Source: Owenia fusiformis
Lineage: Eukaryota; Annelida; Polychaeta; Sabellida; Oweniidae
Length of the DNA stretch: 64,000 nt
NCBI GenBank assembly: GCA_903813345.2
Contig: CAIIXF020000011.1
Coordinates: 24,358,166 to 24,422,165, forward strand
Direction of reading: 5' to 3'
Shown: positions 13,424-23,081 of the stretch, in pieces
Numbering within the stretch: position 1 is the first letter of the stretch
Layout: each line of letters starts with the position of its first letter
The notes under the pieces: model-generated
Database searches by the model: none
Told to the model about the DNA's origin: nothing
What the model saw: only the letters and a program-made list of their open reading frames with translations
Made by a program: the position numbers and the translations under genes

Positions 13424-13666
13424 ATTGAACGCCATCTCCACTGAAGCCAGTACGACATGAACACATAAATGAGCCAGGTGTGTTAGCACATTCTGCATCA
13501 GCATGGCAATTATCAGTAGCAAGAGAGCACTCGTCAATATCTACACAATTGACACCATCATCAATGTATCCTGTATTGCATGCACAGGTGTAGCTCCCAG
13601 GTGTATTGGTACACGACGCATTTGGATCACACAAGTCTGTACCCAGAATGCACTCGTCTTCATCAA
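13424..13666 (-). CDS. Lectin-type gene exon: two calcium-binding EGF domains
   Basis: This 243-nt exon runs from phase 1 to phase 1 between an AAAG acceptor and a GTACTT donor. It encodes two complete EGF modules. The first begins [13 protein letters not shown] and the second [13 protein letters not shown]; each has six cysteines and the (N/T)TPGSY/F-CxC core. The D-(E/I)-D-E-C start followed by an Asn/aromatic core is typical of calcium-binding EGF repeats in extracellular matrix and receptor proteins. Packing two modules in one 1-1 phase exon suits exon shuffling. The upstream junction completes a valine codon with the CTLD exon's final G, giving SSPVDEDEC. Confidence 0.9.
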
Positions 13667-14029
13667 CTTTAGTAAAATGCAATAATCATATTAAACAAAA
13701 CAACTTTTGTATTTCTAATCAGAGTAAATGGAAATATTAAAATATCGTGTCTGGATAACTTTGATTGTTTTCTTAAAATCCTGCTTAATCAAATCTCCTT
13801 TCTTCCTAAGCAAATCACCAAACATGACGATCTCTCTTTCCTTTATATTCACATTAATTTGTAAACGCCAAATAATGTATTTATTTTGATAATAGCTGTT
13901 TTAGCGCGAAACATTGACAACAGAAAAGTAACAGAATGTTCAATTTAGAAGATGTGTTTGAATATCTGAAATAAACACAACATTGGAAGCATAATATGAC
14001 ATATTGTATTTTAACAGTGAATAATTTAC

Positions 14030-14247
14030 CGGGACTACTTTGGCAAAGAAAACCTCTCAAATGGCCAACACATTCTTTCGTGTTCCAGTCTCCTTGATCG
14101 GATGAGATATCAGCATATACACAACTATCAGCAAACGTAAGAGTTGGGCTTGGTTCACTAGCCCATCTAGTGTATACAACACTTGAACCGATTCCATTCC
14201 AAATAAAGCGTCCTCCATGTATCATACCATACCAATGACCAATTGTC
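14030..14247 (-). CDS. Lectin-type gene exon: second half of CTLD-2
   Basis: This 218-nt exon enters in phase 2 and leaves in phase 1 (donor GTAAAT at 14029-14024). It encodes the C-terminal half of a C-type lectin domain: GGRFIWNGIGS, VVYTRWASEPSP, a cysteine, then GDWNTKECVGHLRGFLCQ. Spacing of the last two cysteines is normal. The usual calcium/sugar motifs EPN or QPD and WND appear as EPS and WNT, so classic calcium-dependent sugar binding is doubtful. The acceptor is AAG rather than the preferred CAG, but it is the only choice that keeps the frame, and it puts the junction at the same place in the fold as in CTLD-1. Confidence 0.85.
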
Positions 14248-14339
14248 CTTCATGGCAAAGGTGAAAAAAGCTGATATGTATGAAATATGAATAAACAAGA
14301 ACATAAATTTCACAAAATCTTTTATACATTTGTATTTGG

Positions 14340-15223
14340 TCTATATTTTGTTTTAATCCTTAATACTTCTGTTTTCCCTTGGAAATAAATCATGTTGTCC
14401 CTCTTAAAATCGTATATACACGAATATATATTTCCATATTTTCCATCATCATATTTTCCCTGGAAAAATATCATAGATACTCAAAAAATCGTATTGTCCC
14501 GGGGAAAAATCATATTGAGATCACATTCACACAAAAATCAGTAATTGTTACTTAAAATCATGTTTTATAGCTTGTTTATCTGTAAAAGGGCCATACGAAA
14601 ATTAAGTTATGGAGTAAAAAGGTCATTTTATGGTTAATTTTCAATAGGAACTTTATTCCACAGGTAATATGATATTGACTGAGGGAAATATGATATTGAC
14701 CGAACGAGCGAAGCATATTACCCTGAAAAAAAAATCAAAATTGTAAATCAACCATGAAATAAGCTATATTTATAAATTATTTTCTATATCTCAATGTTAT
14801 ATTTTTTATATTTCGTTTCTGAATGGTGGGGAAGGGGGAGAGGGGGGGGGGGGGTATAAGACATTGTTTTTTTGTAATTGTTGGATCAATTGGGAAATAT
14901 GGGGTATGTTTTTCTTAGGGCTGGTATACACTTCGAATTTGCATTTTCCTGCTAGGTTCCATTGGAACTTTTGGTCAATTCCTTTCGGCACATGTGCTTA
15001 AATATTTATTGTATCTGATCCAACGGCTTGGACTACTTTGTTTTAAATTAAAATATCAAAAAATTCAGGTTTTAGAAGAGGATAACATTGCGCTATGAGG
15101 ACACGGATATTGACCATTCACAATATTTTGAAATTAATAGAAATAATATTTAAACTATGTTCAAATAAGAACACCTGGGCATTTTGGTTAATATGTATTA
15201 CCAATTGAGCGTGGATGTCTTAC
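14340..15223. other. Intron within CTLD-2, with half of a duplicated repeat
   Basis: Non-coding. The segment 14820-15010 (GAATGGTGGGG..., GACATTGTTT, TTTTTCTTAG, CTTTTGGTC) recurs diverged at 15524-15700, on the other side of the next exon. A G run lies at 14845-14854. Confidence 0.55.
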
Positions 15224-15404
15224 GTGAGGGCTGCTATTTCAGAGTTTTCTGCTGGTGTTGTTATCACTGCCAAATGGGCCATTTGATTCTCGCAATACGC
15301 TGCTGCTTCAGCCCAAGATCTGTTTGGAACTCCGGCGAATTCGCCTACTAAGTAGCAGTTATTTCCAAAAGAATTCCAGTTTGTCCTACAGTTAGGTCCA
15401 ATAC
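15224..15404 (-). CDS. Lectin-type gene exon: first half of CTLD-2
   Basis: This 181-nt exon runs from phase 1 to phase 2, with acceptor CTGACAG and donor GTAAGA. It encodes the N-terminal half of a C-type lectin domain: a C-x-(T)-x-W start (NCRTNWNSFGNNCYL), a tryptophan-rich helix with cysteine (RSWAEAAAYCENQMAHLAVI) and TTPAENSEIAAL. The internal intron position and phase match those implied for CTLD-1, so the two lectin domains probably arose by tandem duplication of a two-exon unit. It joins the upstream exon as EQE-GIGPNC. Confidence 0.88.
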
Positions 15405-15523
15405 CTGTCAGAAAATATTACTTTGTTGAAAATACATCTGATAAATCATCACCGCCATTTTTACAAGTTTTTATTTACCGCAATGGTTACATTCTATTTT
15501 AGTTGGATTGTGATATTGGTTCT

Positions 15524-15700
15524 TGAATGGTGGGGGAAAGGGGGTATTAGACATTGTTTCTTTTCACGTTAGATCATGGTTTTGGGCTATATGGGGTTTG
15601 TTTTTCTTGACTGGTATGCACTTAGAGTTTGCTTTTTCTTGCTAAGTTCCATTACAACTTTTGGTCCTTTCCCTTTGGCACAAGTGCTTATATATTTAGA
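15524..15700. repeat. Diverged direct copy of intron repeat
   Basis: This matches 14820-15010 in the same orientation at roughly three quarters identity by eye. Together the copies bracket the first CTLD-2 exon. Confidence 0.5.
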
Positions 15701-16364
15701 CGGTTAACGCTTCTATATTAGATAGTTAGATGGTTGGTTATTCCATTTGAATAATTTTCATTTGGATTGAATGAACGGAAGGACAATCACAGTTTCATTT
15801 TCATCAGATCTCACTGTTCTTAAAACTGTAGTTCCGTTTCATTTACAAAAACGCTTCCGTTGAAGAATAAAACCTTTAATCTTCGAATAAATAATTTGAA
15901 TTAACACATAGCTAGGCAAGGTGTGTCCTATTCTAGCCAAACCGAAGACGCTATTTCACATAACTGAATTCCATTATACAACCAATAATCAACCCAAGGT
16001 CACAAGTTAAAATGTTGTCAATATGAAAACTAGACTCCTCAGATTGAAATTGTCAACTTGACCTTCACAAAAAGTTGCATTGAAAACATGTTCTTTTGTG
16101 ATCTTGTATCTTTTAGATGATTTTGTAGAAAAAATTGCAATGTTTTCAAGTCCAATACTCAATGCAATTGTGTAATGACCATTCCTTCAGGCATTGTTTT
16201 CTAAAATCGACACTCGATGCTCCGCATCTCATGCACATTTATTGGGAAGCAGCGCCTTCAAGGAATGATCATTTCACATTGAACAATCCAGGACTCAAAT
16301 CCCTATATCACCAACTATGATTAACTCATGTTCTCGAAAGTGTTTGACATGTTATACATGTATA

Positions 16365-17339
16365 AGGGCGTATCAAAAAACGCAACAAGCAGTTATTTGA
16401 TAAAATCACAACACTAGTGATGACTACTTCAATTTCATTCAGTTTACCATAAAGTCACGTCCCTCCTCTTTGCAATGATATGTCATTCATTTACATATGG
16501 TCATGATTTGGTGAGAAATCCTTCCATTTGCACAGTGGGTCAAAATAGGCTCTGGACCAAATTTCAGATATTGCAAAGATTAGTGCAAGGGCTAAGTGCC
16601 AATGAAAGTTCTCCTGACTTGAATTGCTGTGACTTTTCTTTTGGAGCTATCTCAGGAGCATCTGTGCTCACCATTCCCCCACCAGATATTGCAAAACTTC
16701 GAGAAATAAATGCCAATAGGCTGCTTTTCTCCGCCTCAACCCACAGATGACTCAGAGCTGAGCCATGAATGGCATGAATGAGTGCATCTTTGCGTGCTAA
16801 GAAGTGGTGGCAATTTGGAGGGGTGTAGGATGAAATCATGCAAGTGTATGAACACTTTACCGTCTATGTCACACCTGCTTCATCTTCTTTCAATATCACC
16901 TATGCCCCATGCACTGACTTTTGTAATGTTTAAAACTTGGGTCCGAGCTGAATTTTGCCCCACTTTGTGAAATAATTATTATTCGGCCAACCATGACTCC
17001 CTGAGAATGAATGACATGCCATGCAAAGAGGAGTAATTTGGCTTTTTGGTACATTGAATGAAAAGGATGCAGTCATCATTGGTTTTATGTTTTCTTCCAA
17101 TATTGCATTGGGCCCCGTACACTTTCGCAATGTTTATAAATTGGTCCTAAGGTAATTTTGGCTCACTTTGCAAAAGGAATAATTACTCGCCCAACCATGA
17201 CCTAATATCAACAAATGATATACCATTGGAAAGAGGAGACATATGGCTTTATGGTACATTGAATTAAATCAATGCTGTTATCACTGGTTTTGTGCTTTTC
17301 CGAGATAACAATCTGTTGTGTTTCTTTTGATATGCACTG
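16365..17339. mobile_element. Tc1/mariner-type miniature element (TA duplication)
   Basis: This is a 975-bp element in an intron of the lectin-type gene, flanked by TA on both sides. The left end AGGGCGTATCAAAAAACGCA pairs with a right end reading CAGTGCATATCAAAAGAAAC on the reverse strand. Inner segments are also inverted: 16400-16570 is related to the complement of 16920-17100 and, more weakly, of 17150-17290. Those two are direct copies of each other (CCAACCATGA, GGTACATTGAAT). The CAGT...TATCAAAA terminus and TA site are typical of Tc1/mariner. No transposase is visible; the short open frames on both strands are chance. Confidence 0.7.
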
Positions 17340-17417
17340 TAGAGATGATTTCCGGTTACCATTCCCACCTTTTGGAGAGGACAGGGAATATTGTCATACA
17401 ATGTAAAGTACGTCTAC

Positions 17418-17623
17418 CTTCTTGTTCACAAACAAAAGGATGCAACTCGCTACAATCAGCTGTCTTCCAAAATATCTGCAAAAGATCTTGACTGCGTATG
17501 CACGCCCCCGACCCGGAGTCTGGTTCTCCTCCATTCCAATTTTCCCATGTAACTGCATCGCCGGTTATCCACTCATCATTGTTATTATGCTTTTTCAACC
17601 CAATCCAGTAATCACCAGTAGGG
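17418..17623 (-). CDS. Lectin-type gene exon: second half of CTLD-1 (gene 5'-incomplete)
   Basis: This 206-nt exon runs from phase 2 to phase 1, with acceptor ATATTACAG and donor GTAGAC. It encodes the C-terminal half of a C-type lectin domain: GDYWIGLKKHNN, WITGDAVTWENWNGGEPDSG, a cysteine, then FWKTADCSELHPFVCEQE. The EPD triad lies where sugar-specificity motifs sit (EPN or QPD in well-studied lectins), but the usual WND is replaced by WKT. The first half of this domain should be an exon at higher coordinates; none was found up to 19.5 kb. It may lie beyond the transposon block, outside the window, or be lost. Confidence 0.87.
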
Positions 17624-17810
17624 CTGTAATATATCATTAGCAATATTACATGGTACTTCCCGAAAAGAAAGTTATGATGGAGAGCTTGTCTTTTTTGTTT
17701 TCCCCTGTAACTTCATTTCTCTTTAACCAATCATTGTTGAAAACATTCTGTAACAAGGCACAGACGTGAACACTATCGTTACCTAAAACACAGCAGTGTG
17801 ACAGTGAAGA

Positions 17811-18935
17811 ATTTAGGACGGAAAATCCAAAATGGCCACCTTAAAATTTACCCAGAATGCCCAAAAACTAATCAGTTCTTAACTTTGATACGTAGAAACA
17901 TCCCTGAAAATTTCAGATGAATCCATCAAATGGCTTGGCTGGAAACCTGTAGACAAGTCTTGAAAGTGATGATTTTAGGACGGAAAATCCAAAATGGCCA
18001 CCTTAAAATTAACCCAGAATGCCCAAAAACTAATCAGTTGTAAACTTTGATATGTAGAAACATCCCTGTAAATTTCAAATGAATCCGTCAAATGGTTTGG
18101 CTGTAAACCTGTAGACAAGTCTTGAAAGTGAAGATTTTAGGACGGAAAATCCAAAATGGCCACCTTAAATTTTACCCAGAAAGCCAAAAAACTAATCAGT
18201 TCTTAACTTTGATACGTAGAAACATCCCTGAAAATTTCAGATGAATCCGTCAAATGGTTTGGCTGAAAACCTGTAGACAAGTCTTGAAAGTGAAGATTTT
18301 AGGACGGAAAGTCCAAAATGGCCACCTTAAAATTTAATCAGAATGCCCAAAAACTAATCAGTTGTTAACTTTGATATGTAGAAACATCCCTGTAAATTTC
18401 AAATGAATCCGTCAAATGGTTTGGCTGGAAACCTGTAGACAAGTCTTGAAATTGAAGATTTTAGGACGGAAAATCCAAAATGGCCACCTTAAATTTTACC
18501 CAGAATGCCACAAAACTAATCAGTTCTTAACTTTGATACGTAGAAACATCCCTGAAAATTTCAGATGAATCCCTCAAATGGTTTGGCTGGAAACCTGTAG
18601 ACAAGTCTTGAAAGTGAAGATTTTAGGACGGAAAATCCAAAAGGGCCACCTTAAAATTTACCCAGAATGCTCAAAAACTAATCAGTTCTTAACTTTGATA
18701 CGTAGAAGCATTCCTGAAAATTTCAGATGAATCCGTCAAATGGTTTGGCTGGAAACCTGTAGACAAGTCTTGAAAGTGAAGATTTAAGGACGGAAAATCC
18801 AAAATGGCCACCTTAAAATTTACCCAGAATGCCCAAAAACTAATCAGTTCTTAACTTTGATACGTAGAAACATTCCTGAAAATTTCAGAAGAATCTGTCA
18901 AATGGTTTGGCTGGAAACCTGTAGACAAGCTGAAA
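17811..18935 (+). repeat. 163-bp tandem array, seven copies
   Basis: The landmark AGGACGGAAAATCCAAAATG starts near 17815, 17974, 18137, 18299, 18463, 18625 and 18786, giving a period of about 163 bp and high unit identity. Each unit also carries CCAGAATGCCCAAAAACTAA, ACGTAGAAACATCCCTG and ACCTGTAGACAAG. It lies just upstream of the last visible lectin exon, probably in an intron. Confidence 0.92.
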
Positions 18936-19035
18936 AGTGAGACGCCGCCCGCCGCCCGCCCGCCCGCCCGCCCGCCGCCCGCCGCCCGCCCGTCAAGCTG
19001 ACGACAATATCGTACCTTTATTAGGTACGATAAAA
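18936..19035 (+). repeat. GCCC-rich run and terminal hairpin ending the array
   Basis: A run of CCGCCCG units (18944-18992) is followed by ACAATAT, the stem CGTACCT...AGGTACG around a short loop, and ATAAAAA. The arrangement equals that at 11285-11410, which suggests a shared 3' terminus of one repeat family. Confidence 0.65.
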
Positions 19036-19675
19036 ACACAGTCCTTTATGTTATGTTGACTGATTGACAATTATTTAATTATTCTATAAAAAGTTAGTTT
19101 TTAATGCAATTGTTTTTTGTTCCTTTCTACCAATTCTTGAGAATGAAATAAAATGTCTTTCTGAACCTTGTTGGAATGAGGTTCCAATGAGTTTCGGAGA
19201 GACGTTCCATTTCATTTTAAACATATTATACCAAGAACAAAAGAAGTGTCTGATGTGTTTTCTTAAACAATATAGAGAAAAATATGTTTTTTTCAAATTA
19301 TATTGTTACCATTTAAAAGATATTAAATTGACGATGTGTAAACTATTTAGAATAGTATTGGACCCGGATGTAAAATGGCCGTGTGCAACATATTTCGAGC
19401 TCCGCCAATATTTCCGATTCTAAGACTATAACGAAGGTAATTCTATCTCTAATATTAGATGGATAACTTATAAACATATCTACAAGATACTGGCACAATA
19501 ATTACGATTAATTGATGCACGCAAACAGACATATTTGTGATAGAAGTTCAGCGTTCAGCACTTGGACAACGCCCAACGCCATGTAAATCGAACACCATCT
19601 TGGACTGCCTATGCCCGGCAATACAATGGAAAACGCACTGCTGGAACCACAGGGCTTCGGCGAGGTAATCTCTAA

Positions 19676-21164
19676 TGCTATACTGCTTACAAACGATCAA
19701 TCATTCACCCCATTGACTCAAACTTCAATTCAACCTTTAGCCAGTCAAACAATGTTGAATCAAATGAAAACGAGGAATATTTTGATAGTCAAGTCCAAAC
19801 TGAAGACGATGAACAAAGTCAAATTCCCTGTGGACAAGGGGTATTCCAAAATCTAGACGAAATTCTTGAGAATTTGCCTAAGGATATTTACATTGAACGT
19901 CTGCTGGCACATTGCAGATGTGCTAACTTATCAATAGACGCATACAGAACATTTCTAGTCGACAGGGCTTATTTAATCCCGAACTGTCCCCAGACACCAC
20001 TCATAAATACGAAAGGGGGACCCAAGGTTGACCGTGACAGCAAGCTAGCCCAAGACTGTTATGCATTATACACTCTGGTTAAGGCGACGCTATATTAAAT
20101 AAAAAGTACAAAAAAATGACTGCCATATTTTTTTGATAAAGACACATGTTTTTAAAATCTGTTTACCTTGTATATGAATTGTGTATCTTGACTAATGAAA
20201 CATGTCAAAGTTAACATCACACATAAACGCATTTTTCCAAACTATGAATTGGAGGTGCATGGATCCCCAAAGCTAGCATGAAGAGTGCGAAGTGAGGCTA
20301 ATTTTTGAAAGTTTCAAGGAGTAGCCTTGCAACAGTCACACATTTGCAAGAGTCTAAAATTTCCACAAATCATCTTACCTTACCAAGGAACAACGAAGGA
20401 GCACGAAAATGTGTACTTCTTGCATTGTTAGAGTATAATAAAGCTCAAACCATTGTGAATTCTAAATATTTCATGTCCACCATTTTGTTTCCTGGAACTA
20501 TTTTTTAGTCCAGAGTTATCTTCATTCATGTTTCCATTGTTTATCATTCATAAAGCCTCTATCATGTATCTATCATGATAATTACACTGTAATAGATAAA
20601 ACATACAAGTGATAATCCATGCCACTTGGTGTAGTCACAAAACTTGCATGAGGATTAATCAGGAAGTCTAGAAGTAGTTCCGGCAAACAAAATGTGGACA
20701 TGAAATATTTGGAATTTACAATGGTTTGAGGTTTATTATACTCTAACAATGCAAGAAGTGCACATTTTCATGCTCCTTCGTTGTTCCTGGGAAAGGTAAG
20801 ATGATTTGTGGAAATTTAAGACTCTTGCAAATGTGTGACTGTTGCAAGGCTACTCCTTGAAACTTTCAAAAATTAGCCTCACTTCGCACTCTTCATGCTA
20901 GCTTTGGGGACCATGCACCTCCAATTCATAGTTTGGAAAAATGCGTTTATGTGTGATGTTAACTTTGACATGTTTCATTACAGTCAAGATACACAATTCA
21001 TATGTCTTTATCAAAAAAATATGGCAGTCATTTTTTGTACTTATTATTTAATATAGCGTCGCCTTAAGGACGGAATACATCCAGAAGTGGCGTCCATATT
21101 CACAAAGAATGGAGAATCACAACTGTCCCTCGCTGTCAAGGCCGCTCACACGTTCAAACAGTGA
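19676..21164 (+). pseudogene. LINE upstream open frame, interrupted by TTAA element
   Basis: Frame open from 19676 to 20082 and, after removing the element at 20083-21063 plus one TTAA copy, continuing in the same frame to TGA at 21162-21164. It encodes about 168 residues. The first part is acidic (NENEEYFDSQVQTEDDEQSQ), followed by LAHCRCANLSIDAYRTF and an Ala/Lys-rich end. I do not recognise the domain. It overlaps the start of ORF1 by 56 nt, so it may be a separate small ORF or the N-terminus of ORF1 with a frame change. The start codon is uncertain; an ATG frame at 19611 joins only through a frameshift or a 80-nt intron-like gap (19665-19744). Confidence 0.5.
20083..21063. mobile_element. 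TTAA-flanked near-palindromic element
   Basis: 981 bp with TTAA on both sides (20079-20082, 21064-21067). The left end GGCGACGCTATATTAAAT is mirrored by ATTTAATATAGCGTCGCC, and the arms stay complementary for about 400 bp (roughly 20083-20510 against 20690-21063), leaving a short centre. TTAA specificity fits piggyBac- or Kolobok-type transposition. There is no coding capacity. Its excision restores a LINE open frame. Confidence 0.8.
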
Positions 21165-22420
21165 ATTCTCTGGATCTGCTACACCTGTATCAACTCCCCT
21201 TACCAACATTGAACACTTGCATCGCATTGCTGCAAACGCAGCAAAGGTAACCGAGCTATGTCAAAGAATGATAACCATTGAAGAACTCTTTGACAAACTG
21301 AATTCTGATCATTCATCGATCATCACTAGATTGGATAAAATCGAAGCAATCCAAAATTCTCAAAATGACACACTTGTCTCTCTTTCAAACGATATTAAAG
21401 TGTCACGAACACTAACGCATGACCTAAACGAAAAGACAACCAGTCTAAAGCAGGAACTGAACCGCCATAGCCTACACATGAATAACAGCAAACAGGATAT
21501 TAAGCGCGTAAAGCATGACGTCCTGGGCATTCGTGAAAGCTTGAATCTAAGTGGTTTATTCCTAGACATTCCCATTATCAGTTCGACCACGGTCCCCACC
21601 CCAAGCTCCTCGGTTGGGCCTTCGTCGACAGTGTCAGTCTCGAATCCCTCAAAGGAACCTGACATTCGCATGTCAAATTCCAGAATCTCCAGTACCGTCC
21701 ACCTAGCAAGAAAAGAGACGCCCGCTATTTCCACGTCAACATTTGCTAAGCCCAAGGCGACGTCAGCAAGCACGACGTCAGCAAACACAACGTCAGCAAA
21801 CATGACGTCAGCAAGCACGACGGCAGCAAGCACATCAAATTACCAAGGTCGAAAACTCAGTGATACTCGCAAAGCTTCCCTCCCTGACGACACCGCCATG
21901 GGTCCCTTATCGATGTCAACGTCCAGTAATCTAACATGTCAAGATTCCTCAATCTCAGACAGGCCAAAGGACATCGGCGCCCGACTGCAAAATATCGCCA
22001 ACTCAAGCAGCCAAGGTAACCTGTCAGAAAGACATCTTGGAGATCGCCATCGATTTCCAAGCCACGTCAATCGTTCAGAAAACCATGAGGAACAAGTGGT
22101 AGGATTCATTGGTATAGTGCGTCAAAAAACAAAACGTTACCATATTAGTGGCATAGATCCTAGAGTTTCAGAATCTGCCATAAGGCAGCATGTAACCTCA
22201 AAAGGTGCCAGAATAACTCATTTTAGGTTTATAAGTTCAAAAAACCCTAGAGGTGTAACCGCAAAAATAAACGTCCATTTCTCAAGACGCTAGTCTTCTT
22301 GAAAACCGCAAATTCTGGCCTTCTGGAGTTACATGCCGCCCTTGGGTTTCTAATATTCAGTATGACAACCGGCCTGCATTTCATAGGTCAAGTCAGCGTG
22401 TAAACGATTATGTGGACTAG
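21109..22420 (+). pseudogene. LINE ORF1 (RNA-binding protein), frameshifted
   Basis: Open to 22293 as 394 codons. Removing an inferred single-base shift near 22283 extends it to TAG at 22418-22420. Residues about 35-140 have a heptad-like pattern suggesting a coiled coil. Residues about 150-300 are Ser/Thr-rich, including a tandem TSANTTSANMTSAS repeat (21765-21830). The C-terminal part (KRYHISGIDPRVSESAIR, then KNPRGVTAKINVHF, then FWPSGVTCRPW after the shift) resembles the RRM-like fold of many invertebrate LINE ORF1 proteins, which bind the element RNA. Its stop overlaps the ORF2 start, a possible reinitiation signal. Confidence 0.75.
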
Positions 22421-23081
22421 TTTCCTGAGCTCAGTTTATGTCACATTTTGCATGTTTCTTATGAATTTGAACCTACTAGCTTGGAATGTAGACGGAATTA
22501 TGCAATATGCACTTGCATTGGACGATTTATTGAATTTCAATGATATTGATATTTGTTGCATATCCGAGCATAAACTGTTTAATGAAAATCTGTTTTTCAT
22601 TAACAGCGTAAACAGACATAATTATGACACATTTTCTCGTGCAGATGCATCGCTCGATCCATTTGATCCACACAGACGTGGAAAGGGGGGTGTATCTTTA
22701 CTGTGGAAACGTTCGCTTGGGAAGTCTGTGACAAGGCTTAACAACATTTCTAGTGACAGAATCGTAGGTATTGAAGTATTGGTTGAGAGCAATGTAAGAC
22801 TTTATATATTTTCTGTATATTTACCTGCCAGCAATAACTCATGCACTGCCAATATTTATTGATTATATAGACAATCTTAGAGACATTATTACTTACTATT
22901 CATCTATGGGTATTGTAATTGTTCTAGGTGATTTCAACGCCCATCTTAATGGGCCAAGACTTATAAAACCTAAATTAAATGACAGAAGTTCGTTGTTTCA
23001 AAACATTCTTGATGATTTTGATATGTTGTCATTAATGGTGAATGAATCATGCTCAGGACCACCCTATACTTGTTTACCTAA
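22410..23081 (+). pseudogene. LINE ORF2 part 1: APE-type endonuclease domain
   Basis: Starts at ATG 22410, overlapping the end of ORF1. Endonuclease/exonuclease/phosphatase motifs are clear: LLAWNVDGI (Asn), CISEHKLF (catalytic Glu), then after a one-base frameshift near 22860, VIVLGDFNAHLNG (Asp and Asn of the GDFNAH box). The enzyme nicks target DNA for target-primed reverse transcription. The domain is cut by element A after YTCLPK; the remaining SDHFPV motif lies beyond that insertion. Confidence 0.88.

Noticed and set aside
16475-16839. Two overlapping 91-codon frames on opposite strands
   Set aside because: They lie inside the TA-flanked miniature element and show no transposase motif.
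17811-18935. CRISPR-like array
   Set aside because: Units are contiguous 163-bp repeats with no unique spacers, in eukaryotic DNA.
18851-19039. Gly/Ala/Arg-rich frame on the minus strand
   Set aside because: Translation of the GCCC-rich simple repeat.
21360-21833. 157-codon minus-strand frame
   Set aside because: Antisense to LINE ORF1; the valine/alanine-rich run mirrors the TSANTTSA repeat.
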